DNA from: JBLIOB01 sp047639575
GTDB taxonomy: Bacteria; Bacteroidota; Bacteroidia; Flavobacteriales_D; Parvicellaceae
NCBI GenBank assembly: GCA_047639575.1
Contig: JBLIOB010000132.1
Coordinates: forward strand, 1-10,860
DNA: 10,860 bases
Reading direction: 5' to 3'
Each line of letters begins with the position of its first letter. Within the stretch, counting starts at the first letter, position 1. Below are positions 1-6,774 of the stretch, piece by piece. The notes beneath the pieces are model-generated. The model was not told the DNA's origin. It was given only the letters and a program-made list of their open reading frames with translations, and did no database searches. Made by a program: the position numbers and the translations under genes.

Positions 1-633
1 CATCGCACTTGCAATTTCTTGCGCATACGCTAAGTATCCAATTCGAGCTTCATGGACATCAATACCTGCAATTGTAAGTCTTTCTTCTACTTCTCTCTCT
101 AACGCTAGATTTACCTCTTCCATTCCCGATCTAAGAGATACTTCCGATGGATCATCGAAGTTGTCATAATTGTACATACCCGCCAACTTTCTTACAGCAG
201 CATCGGTTTGTACACGAACAAAGTGCTCGTAATTGTCAACATCGAAAGCAGCAGCATGCGTGTCCTTCACCTTCCAGACTAATATTACACTGATCATAAT
301 CGGGTTACCTAATTTGTCGTTCACTTTTACTCGCTCTGAATCGAAGTTTCTTGCTCGTAGTGAAATTTTTTGTTTTGTGTAAAATGGATTGACCCAAAAC
401 CACCCGTTATTTTTCACGGTTCCCGTATATTTTCCAAAAAGCACTAGTACTCTTGAGCTGTTAGGTGAAACGATGAATAAACCGGGTAAAAGCACTACGC
501 CAAGTACTATGGATGCAGCGAAAGCTGGGTTTTTTGTGACCGCTATAGCTGTAATTCCTCCTCCAATCAGTATAAGACTTAATAGGAACATTACAATTCC
601 CGGGACTCCTTTTATTTCTTTTTCGTTTGTCAT
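1..633 (-). CDS. SPFH/Band 7 domain membrane protein, C-terminus beyond left edge
   Basis: The reading frame starts at the ATG complementary to 631-633 and stays open to base 1, giving 211 residues. Residues about 13-32 and 37-55 are two hydrophobic segments forming a membrane hairpin anchor. From about residue 60 the chain reads as an SPFH (stomatin/prohibitin/flotillin/HflK-C) domain: RVLVLFGKYTGTV, then NGWFWVNPF, SLRARNFDSE, a stretch on RVQTDAAVRKLAG, and ARIGYLAYAQEIASAM near the edge, which is the usual end of the SPFH core. Family members oligomerise at membranes and organise microdomains or scaffold proteases; the specific role here is unknown. Relatives of this type are usually somewhat longer, so a coiled C-terminal part is expected outside the window. 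No Shine-Dalgarno sequence is visible; the start is AT-rich, as is common in Bacteroidota. The gene is divergent from metG. The family call is secure; the subfamily is not. Confidence 0.9.
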   Translation of the reverse strand, partial: MTNEKEIKGVPGIVMFLLSLILIGGGITAIAVTKNPAFAASIVLGVVLLPGLFIVSPNSSRVLVLFGKYTGTVKNNGWFWVNPFYTKQKISLRARNFDSERVKVNDKLGNPIMISVILVWKVKDTHAAAFDVDNYEHFVRVQTDAAVRKLAGMYNYDNFDDPSEVSLRSGMEEVNLALEREVEERLTIAGIDVHEARIGYLAYAQEIASAM

Positions 634-740
634 TTTATGTGATATTAAATTGATAGCATATCGCTACTAATATACTAACGTTTTTAACAGCTAGTTTGTT
701 TCAAAAAGAAACTTCTATTACATGAGTGGTCTTTCCTTAC

Positions 741-748
741 TATATTTG
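741..748 (+). promoter_or_regulatory. Candidate Bacteroidota -7 element for metG
   Basis: The octamer TATATTTG matches the Bacteroidota sigma-ABfr -7 consensus TAnnTTTG exactly and lies 16 bases before the metG ATG. It would imply a very short leader of roughly 10 bases. No convincing TTTG -33 element sits 19-21 bases upstream, so the call rests on one short motif in AT-rich DNA. Confidence 0.35.
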
Positions 749-764
749 GTCGAATTTTCGATAG

Positions 765-2834
765 ATGAGCGGTAAGAAACATACCATAACAGCAGCACTT
801 CCTTATGCAAATGGACCTTTGCATTTAGGTCATATTGCAGGTGTTTATGTTCCAGCAGATATATATGCTAGGTATTTAAGGTTAAAAAACGAAGATGTTG
901 TCTTCATTTGTGGATCAGATGAGCATGGTGCGGCAATTACGTTAAGGGCAAAAAAAGAAGGCACTACACCTGAGGCAATCGTGAATGAGTATCATACGCT
1001 TAACAAACAATCTTTTTTAGATTTCGGAATAAGTTTCGATATCTACCATCGTACTTCAGAGACGATACATCACGAAACGGCACAATCATTTTTTAAAACA
1101 TTAAATGATAAAGGAGCCTTCACAACGAAGACGAGCGAGCAGTATTATGACGAGGAGCATGATCAATTTTTAGCAGACCGATATATAAAAGGGGAATGTC
1201 CTAATTGTCAGAACCCAAATGCATATGGTGATCAGTGTGAAAAATGTGGAAGTGACTTAAGCCCCATGGAATTGATCAACCCGGTTTCTACAATAAGCGG
1301 AAATGAGCCGGTTCTCAGGCAAACATCACATTGGTACCTTCCAATGCAAAACCACGAAGAATGGTTGAGAAAATGGATTAAAGAGGGCGTTTTAGATGGA
1401 AAGCAGCACCACGATCCGAAGAAATGGAGAAATCAGGTAACTGGTCAATGCATGAGTTGGATAGACGGTGGACTTCAACCAAGAGCAATGACCCGAGATC
1501 TAGATTGGGGAGTTAAAGTTCCGCTTGAAGATGCAGATGGGAAAGTTCTCTACGTATGGCTTGATGCGCCAATAGGGTATATAAGTGCGACCAAAGAATG
1601 GGCGAAGCATAATAATAAAGATTGGGAGTCATATTGGAAAAATGATGAAGCTGAATTAATTCATTTTTTAGCCAAAGACAACATCGTATTTCATTGCATC
1701 ATTTTTCCGATTATTTTGAAAGAGCACGGGGGTTATAATTTACCTACCAATGTTCCAGCCAATGAATTTTTGAATTTAGAAGGTGATAAGTTTTCAACCA
1801 GTAGAAATTGGGCTGTTTGGCTTCATGAATATTTAAAAGATTTTGAGAATCAACAGGATATTCTTAGGTACGTGTTGTGTTCAATAGCTCCAGAGAGTAA
1901 GGATAGCGAGTTTACTTGGAAAGATTTTCAAGCTAGAAATAATAATGAACTCGCAGACATCTTTGGTAATTTTATAAATAGGGTATTGGTACTTTCTAAA
2001 AAATACTACGATGGCGTTGTTCCTGGTAAAGGGCAGCTACTTCCAATTGACAATGAAGTGCTGGTTGATATTAATGCGGTTAAAGACAAAATTACAAAAG
2101 CGTTAAACGATTTTAAGTTTAGAGAAGCGCTTTCAGAATCGATGAACTTGGCAAGAATTGGTAACAAATACTTTGCTGAGACTGAGCCTTGGAAAGTAAT
2201 TAAAACCGATGAGTCTAGAGTAGCTACAATAATGAACGTTGCTGTTCAGATTGCTGCAAATCTAGCAATAGCATTTGATCCTTTTCTACCATTTTCAACT
2301 TCAAGGTTAAGGTCAATGATGAATCTTGAAACTCAAGACTGGGCCGAATTAGGTCGGGCCGACTTAGTTCCAGACAACCACCAATTGGGCCAAAGCGAAG
2401 TTTTGTTTCCTAAAATTGATGATGAAACAATTGAACTGCAAATCAATAAATTAAAGCAACCAGCTGACGTTAGTACCACGAGTAATTCAAAATTTCCTCC
2501 TATGAAAAATGAGATTCAATTTGATGACTTTATGAAGATGGATGTTCGAGTTGGACATATTCTATCTGCTGAAAAACACCCTAATGCAGACAAGTTATTA
2601 GTACTTAAAGTTGATACAGGGGTTGATCAGAGGACTGTGATTTCGGGTATCGCTGAACATTATTCAGCGGAAGAAATTATCGGAAAAAAAGTGAGCATTC
2701 TATTAAATTTGGCAACTCGAAAAATAAGGGGAATAGAATCTCAAGGAATGGTCTTAATGGCAGAAGATAGTGATGGAAAATTGGCTTTTGTTACTCCTGA
2801 AATAGAAATTGAGACAGGCTCTGAAATTCGATGA
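765..2834 (+). CDS. metG: Methionine--tRNA ligase (MetRS) with C-terminal tRNA-binding domain
   Basis: This 689-residue protein charges tRNA-Met with methionine in the cytoplasm using ATP. The N-terminus reads ITAALPYANGPLHLGH, carrying the class I HIGH signature as HLGH at residues 20-23. The zinc-knuckle insertion is seen as C145-x2-C148 and C158-x2-C161, typical of the four-cysteine MetG1 type. The second class I signature, KMSKS, appears as KFSTS at 342-346, a known variant. An alpha-helical anticodon-binding domain follows at about 385-550. Residues about 583-689 form a Trbp111/EMAP-type OB-fold domain (KMDVRVG, then HPNADKLLVL), which aids tRNA binding and dimerisation. Length is normal for full-length bacterial MetG with this extension. 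The ATG at 765 starts directly before the conserved catalytic region, so no alternative start is needed. No Shine-Dalgarno is visible. It appears to be a single-gene unit, divergent from the SPFH gene. Confidence 0.98.
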   Translation: MSGKKHTITAALPYANGPLHLGHIAGVYVPADIYARYLRLKNEDVVFICGSDEHGAAITLRAKKEGTTPEAIVNEYHTLNKQSFLDFGISFDIYHRTSETIHHETAQSFFKTLNDKGAFTTKTSEQYYDEEHDQFLADRYIKGECPNCQNPNAYGDQCEKCGSDLSPMELINPVSTISGNEPVLRQTSHWYLPMQNHEEWLRKWIKEGVLDGKQHHDPKKWRNQVTGQCMSWIDGGLQPRAMTRDLDWGVKVPLEDADGKVLYVWLDAPIGYISATKEWAKHNNKDWESYWKNDEAELIHFLAKDNIVFHCIIFPIILKEHGGYNLPTNVPANEFLNLEGDKFSTSRNWAVWLHEYLKDFENQQDILRYVLCSIAPESKDSEFTWKDFQARNNNELADIFGNFINRVLVLSKKYYDGVVPGKGQLLPIDNEVLVDINAVKDKITKALNDFKFREALSESMNLARIGNKYFAETEPWKVIKTDESRVATIMNVAVQIAANLAIAFDPFLPFSTSRLRSMMNLETQDWAELGRADLVPDNHQLGQSEVLFPKIDDETIELQINKLKQPADVSTTSNSKFPPMKNEIQFDDFMKMDVRVGHILSAEKHPNADKLLVLKVDTGVDQRTVISGIAEHYSAEEIIGKKVSILLNLATRKIRGIESQGMVLMAEDSDGKLAFVTPEIEIETGSEIR

Positions 2835-2842
2835 TCATTTAA

Positions 2843-2875
2843 TTTGAATCGATTGCAGCAAAGCAATTGTATTTG
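2843..2875 (+). promoter_or_regulatory. Candidate promoter for the sensor kinase operon
   Basis: A TTTG at 2843-2846 is followed after 21 bases by TGTATTTG at 2868-2875, one mismatch from the Bacteroidota -7 consensus TAnnTTTG at a plausible spacing. It would give a leader of about 100 bases before the ATG at 2986. The -7 part overlaps the left arm of an imperfect inverted repeat (2863-2872 with 2909-2918). This is weak evidence, as AT-rich intergenic DNA yields such matches by chance. Confidence 0.3.
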
Positions 2876-2985
2876 GTCCCATTATTTTTGCTTCAAAAGC
2901 TAAATTGAATATAATTGCCTGAGATTGAAACTAAATCAAGCAAAAACAGGTATTAGGGTACTACTCTAGCACATTGCTCAAGTTA

Positions 2986-5703
2986 ATGACAAGAATAAAT
3001 CTGCGTGATCTTTTCACGAAGATGGTAGCAACAAGTTTGTTATGCGTCTTGGGAATGTTTTGTGGCACAATTTATTCACAAAACCTTCGAAAGGCACACG
3101 AAATTACCCAGAAACTTTCAATAGAAACGGATCATTTCAAAACTGCCGATTTACTTCTTCAATTGAGTGAAGTAGAAGGATTAGATCGAATCGAATCCGC
3201 GCTGGAACATGCGCAAAGGGCTCTGACAATCTACCAAAACATCAAGAATAAGGAAGGAGAGATGAGAGCTCTTACCTCTTTGGGTAAGCTAGAGTTGCTA
3301 ATTGGTAATGACCCTGTAGCCCGATCTTATTTCAATAAAGCTTATTCTGTTGCTGATGAAATAGGGGGTATGAAAGCCAAAGTGAAGAGTAAAATATTAC
3401 TTGGCAAATCCTATACAGAAAAAGACGTAAACCATATTGGACTGGGTCATTTAAATGAAGCACTTGAAACGGCCTTAAAAATCAAAAACGAAGAGTTGTT
3501 AACTGAGTGTTATTCGGCCCTTGGTGACTGGTATACTAAGCTGACAGAATACAATACTGCCATCGGTTATTTTGATTTAGCGTTAGAAACTGCAAATAAT
3601 TCGGGCATTGAATCATTAATTGCGGATTGCTTAGCTAATTTGGGTAACGGGTATTTGAAATCTGATGATAATGATTTAGCATATGATTCATTTGATAAAG
3701 CGCTTCATATAAATGAGAAATTAGTAAGGAAAGACAAACAGGCGATCCTTTGCTATGAATTAGGTTGTCTAAAGCAGGAAAAAGGCCTTCAAGATGAAGC
3801 GCTAGTATACTTCAGAACAAGTTTAACACTAGCGACTGAAATTGGTTTAAAAGACTACATAGCGAAAGGCTATCAAGTATTGTCAGAAGTATATGAGGGG
3901 AACCATAATTATGAAAATGCCTATCGATTTTTGAAATTGGTTAATGCAATCAAAGGTGTAAGTGAAATTTCTGAACTAGAAACCCAAATTCAAAATCAAA
4001 AAATACTTCGTGAAAATCAAATGTTAAAACAACAGCAAGAAGCGAGAAAAGCTGAGGCGGAAAGTCGCAGTGAGCGTATCATGTTATTCGTGGTAATTGT
4101 TGTGTTGCTGTGTATCGCAGTTGCCTATTTGTTCTTTATAAATCAGCAGAAGCAAAAAACAAATAATGAACTAGCGGAAGCCAAGCTTTTTGCGGAAGAG
4201 TCCGAAAGGGAAAAAGAAAAATTCCTAACGTACACAAGTCATGAAATAAGAACGCCATTAAATGCGGTAGTAGGAGTAACTCAATTACTAGAACAGACCA
4301 ACTTGGATTTAGGACAAAAAGAATATCTAAATACGATTAAAGGAAGCGCTCAGAATATTCTCCATATAGTTAATGATGTCCTCGATTTGTCAAAAATTGA
4401 AAGCGGTTCGATTGAGTTGGAATCGGTTGATTTACCTCTATATGGTCTTGTAAATAACATTATCAACACGTTAATTTTTAAGCTTCACAATAAAGAGGTT
4501 GAGTTGATAAATGATTTTGATGAATCAATCCCAGAAAATTTACGTGGAGATCCTGTTCGATTAAATCAGATCATATTAAACTTAACAGATAATGCAGTTA
4601 AGTTTACTAGAACCGGAGAGATTAGAATCAAAGTTCGGCTTGTTGAAGAACGTGATAAAAAGGTCAAGATTAAATTTACTGTTTCAGATACCGGAAAAGG
4701 TATTCGTCAAAGTAGTTTAAAACAGATATTTAATCGATATGAGCAAGAAACGGTACATACAACTCGGAATTATGGTGGTACTGGGCTAGGCTTGCCAATT
4801 ACTCAACAGCTTGTTGAATTAATGGGTGGGAACATTGAAGTAGAAAGCACATTTGGTTCAGGAACATCATTCTCATTTGAGCTTGAATTTAAAAAGTCGG
4901 CCGGAGAGATTATTGAAGAACCAATTCAAGAAATCAATGACATTAATATTTTGTATGTCGATGACAATCAATTAAATAGAGAATTGTTTTATGACTTAGT
5001 AAGCAACAAGAAAAACAACGTAAAAGTTGATTTGGCCGAAGATGGAAAGCAAGCTATTCGAAAAATTGAGAAAAATAAATATGATGTGTTACTGCTAGAT
5101 ATTCAAATGCCTAGAATGGATGGTTATGAACTTTGTACTTATATCCGTGAAAAAATGAATTTGAGCATTGAAGAGGCTCCGATTTATGCATTAACGGCTT
5201 ATGCGCCAGATGATATCAAAGATCGATGCAAGGAAGTAGGAATGAATGGGTACTTGACTAAGCCCATCGATTTAAAAGCGTTAAATAATGTACTTAATCT
5301 TGAAATGGCCGAGCAGGCCATGATTAAAGATAAAAAAGAACTAGACTTTGTTGGAAAATATACTGATCTAACAGGGTTACATCAATTAGTGAACCGCGAC
5401 CACAAAAAAATTGCGAAATATGTATCAATATCATTAGAATCTTTGCCAAAAGATTTGGAGGATATGCAGAATAACTTAGATCATGAAGACTGGGAGTTAC
5501 TTGGTAGAGTGGCTCATAAAATGAAAAGTAATGCTGGATACATGGGCATGAACAAAGTGCTGCCGATTTTACATGAATTAGAGAAATTGAAAGAAACTGT
5601 CGGTGAATATGAATTAATTGAAGCCAAAGTAATGGCCATAGAAACAGAAAGTTTGTTAGCTTTAGATGAACTAAAAAATATACTTAATACGCTAAATCCA
5701 TGA
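2986..5703 (+). CDS. Hybrid sensor histidine kinase: periplasmic TPR, HisKA, HATPase, REC, HPt
   Basis: With the ATG start this is 905 residues. Residues 1-31 form a basic then hydrophobic signal peptide ending near IYSQ, followed by about six TPR-like helical pairs (roughly 93-324), so the TPRs should be periplasmic. A coiled coil precedes one membrane helix at about 365-385. Inside the cell come a HisKA domain with SHEIRTP (phosphoacceptor H419), a HATPase with the N-box around N536, DTGKG at 568-572 and GGTGLGL at 597-603, then a REC domain with acidic D659/D660, phosphoacceptor D705, T737 and K759. The C-terminal HPt domain carries AHKMKSNAG with H844. All catalytic residues are present. 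The stop overlaps the downstream regulator start as ATGA, indicating translational coupling. A TTG at 2974 in the same frame would add four residues (MLKL), but the ATG gives an ordinary signal peptide and is preferred. The ligand is unknown. Architecture resembles BarA-like kinases with a TPR sensor replacing PAS or Cache domains. Confidence 0.93.
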   Translation: MTRINLRDLFTKMVATSLLCVLGMFCGTIYSQNLRKAHEITQKLSIETDHFKTADLLLQLSEVEGLDRIESALEHAQRALTIYQNIKNKEGEMRALTSLGKLELLIGNDPVARSYFNKAYSVADEIGGMKAKVKSKILLGKSYTEKDVNHIGLGHLNEALETALKIKNEELLTECYSALGDWYTKLTEYNTAIGYFDLALETANNSGIESLIADCLANLGNGYLKSDDNDLAYDSFDKALHINEKLVRKDKQAILCYELGCLKQEKGLQDEALVYFRTSLTLATEIGLKDYIAKGYQVLSEVYEGNHNYENAYRFLKLVNAIKGVSEISELETQIQNQKILRENQMLKQQQEARKAEAESRSERIMLFVVIVVLLCIAVAYLFFINQQKQKTNNELAEAKLFAEESEREKEKFLTYTSHEIRTPLNAVVGVTQLLEQTNLDLGQKEYLNTIKGSAQNILHIVNDVLDLSKIESGSIELESVDLPLYGLVNNIINTLIFKLHNKEVELINDFDESIPENLRGDPVRLNQIILNLTDNAVKFTRTGEIRIKVRLVEERDKKVKIKFTVSDTGKGIRQSSLKQIFNRYEQETVHTTRNYGGTGLGLPITQQLVELMGGNIEVESTFGSGTSFSFELEFKKSAGEIIEEPIQEINDINILYVDDNQLNRELFYDLVSNKKNNVKVDLAEDGKQAIRKIEKNKYDVLLLDIQMPRMDGYELCTYIREKMNLSIEEAPIYALTAYAPDDIKDRCKEVGMNGYLTKPIDLKALNNVLNLEMAEQAMIKDKKELDFVGKYTDLTGLHQLVNRDHKKIAKYVSISLESLPKDLEDMQNNLDHEDWELLGRVAHKMKSNAGYMGMNKVLPILHELEKLKETVGEYELIEAKVMAIETESLLALDELKNILNTLNP

Positions 5704-6389
5704 ATTGTGTAATTGTAGATGATGACGAATTGTCAAGAAGTGTTTTAGAAGATTTAATAAATGATACGGATGGCTTTAGTTTAGTAGCTAGCTGTGAGAC
5801 CGGGGTGGAAGCATTTAAGATTGTGCAAGAGGAGCCCGTAGATCTTTTGTTTTTGGATATTGAAATGCCAAAAATGGATGGAATGGAATTAATGAAAAAC
5901 ATCAAACCTTTACCTCAAGTAATTATTATTACTTCTCATCCCGAATATGCTGCAGAATCTTATGAATATGATGTAACGGATTTTATTCAAAAGCCATTAA
6001 CGCACGGACGATATTTAAAGGCTATAAACAAAGCCGAACAGCGATTCAAAGTAGAGAAAGCAAATATATCTTCTGAAGGAGATAGTATTTTTATCAAAGC
6101 TGACTCGAGATTAGTTCGAATCAACTTAAAAGACATTCTTTATATCGAAGCATTAGGAAACTACATGAAGATATATACCGGAGAAGGAAGGTTTACAATT
6201 TTGTCAACCATGAAAGAGATTGCCGAGAAGTTATCTGGCACTGATTTTGTTCGGGTACACAGATCTTATATTGTTAGACTTGATCGGATTGACTCGATTG
6301 AAGACCAATATATAAAGATTGGAGCTAAGCATATTAGCATTGGTAAGGCATATAAGGAAGAGCTAACTTCTAGCTTAAACCTTTTATAA
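5700..6389 (+). CDS. LytTR-family response regulator
   Basis: This 229-residue protein has an N-terminal REC domain (about 1-118) with D7, D8 and D9 in the acidic pocket, phosphoacceptor D53 in FLDIEMPKMDG, T78 in IIITSHPEYA and the conserved K98 of QKP. The C-terminal LytTR DNA-binding domain (about 125-226) contains DILYIEALGNYMKIYT and FVRVHRSYIVRLDRID, the hallmark segments of this beta-type DNA-binding fold. Phosphorylation should promote DNA binding at promoters. The ATG overlaps the stop of the upstream kinase gene by four bases, so the two are almost certainly co-translated partners. Because that kinase ends in an HPt domain, D53 is the natural last acceptor of a His-Asp-His-Asp relay. 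Target genes cannot be told from this window; no obvious tandem LytTR operator was recognised near 6390-6486. Confidence 0.95.
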   Translation: MNCVIVDDDELSRSVLEDLINDTDGFSLVASCETGVEAFKIVQEEPVDLLFLDIEMPKMDGMELMKNIKPLPQVIIITSHPEYAAESYEYDVTDFIQKPLTHGRYLKAINKAEQRFKVEKANISSEGDSIFIKADSRLVRINLKDILYIEALGNYMKIYTGEGRFTILSTMKEIAEKLSGTDFVRVHRSYIVRLDRIDSIEDQYIKIGAKHISIGKAYKEELTSSLNLL

Positions 6390-6486
6390 GTCGTCCTAAA
6401 TATTCATGCATTTATCAAATAAGGCCGTGTGGTGATCATATTAGCGTGACGATCGCCTGCATTTGTTAGTACTTTAGAACTAACCG

Positions 6487-6702
6487 ATGACAATTACGCG
6501 ACTTATATTATTACTAATTGTATTTATTCCTTCTGGGATGTATGCAAAAAGTAATGAGACGGTTTTGATCGTAGGTAATATGGTAGATGATCAGTCTATG
6601 CTCTCGAATGGTATTTTATTTTGGTCAAAGGTTTTTATTCTTGTGCTTATTGTAGTTTTTGGATTCTTTTCTTACAAAAGATTTAGATCTGAAGAACAAT
6701 AA
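6487..6702 (+). CDS. Small single-pass membrane protein of unknown function
   Basis: This 71-residue frame starts with ATG at 6487. Residues 1-20 look like a signal peptide: R5, a run of Leu/Ile, and a possible cleavage after MYA. A short polar stretch of about 22 residues follows, then a hydrophobic helix at about 43-62 and a basic tail KRFRSEEQ. The predicted topology is a small exported N-terminal part, one membrane pass and a cytoplasmic tail. The gene lies 97 bases after the regulator on the same strand and ends 15 bases before a strong hairpin terminator, so it may be the last gene of the two-component operon or its own unit. TGCATTTG at 6458-6465 resembles a -7 element with one mismatch. 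I recognise no family. The paired hydrophobic segments, basic tail and terminator placement favour a real gene over a chance frame. Confidence 0.65.
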   Translation: MTITRLILLLIVFIPSGMYAKSNETVLIVGNMVDDQSMLSNGILFWSKVFILVLIVVFGFFSYKRFRSEEQ

Positions 6703-6717
6703 CCGCGGTAATTAGGC

Positions 6718-6757
6718 AATAAAAAAGGGTGTCGATAAATCGACACCCTTTTTTATT
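6718..6757. terminator. Bidirectional intrinsic terminator between convergent genes
   Basis: A perfect 18-bp inverted repeat pairs 6718-6735 with 6740-6757 around a four-base TAAA loop. Its core is GGGTGTCGA/TCGACACCC, flanked by A6 on the left and T6 on the right. Read on either strand this is a GC-containing stem followed by a U tract, so it can terminate both the small membrane protein gene (stop at 6702) and the giant minus-strand gene (stop at 6775). The U-tract side pairs with the A-tract, extending the stem. Confidence 0.93.
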
Positions 6758-6774
6758 AAGCTATTTTTTCTAAT

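Noticed and set aside
389..670. Plus-strand 93-codon frame
   Set aside because: It lies antisense to the SPFH gene, which has clear family motifs; the plus-strand product looks like nothing coherent.
697..711. Small hairpin GTTTC-AAAAA-GAAAC in the spacer between the SPFH gene and metG
   Set aside because: Only a five-base stem, with no T run after it, and it lies between divergent genes where no terminator is expected.
342..1803. The KFSTS form of the KMSKS loop in MetG as a possible defect
   Set aside because: This variant is familiar in functional methionyl-tRNA synthetases, and all other signatures are intact.
5684..5905. Minus-strand 73-codon frame
   Set aside because: It is antisense to the REC domain of the LytTR regulator and has no supporting features.
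6465..6484. Short hairpin GTTAGT/ACTAAC just before the ATG at 6487
   Set aside because: A six-base AT-rich stem with an eight-base loop is expected by chance in this composition; no U tract or known riboswitch features.
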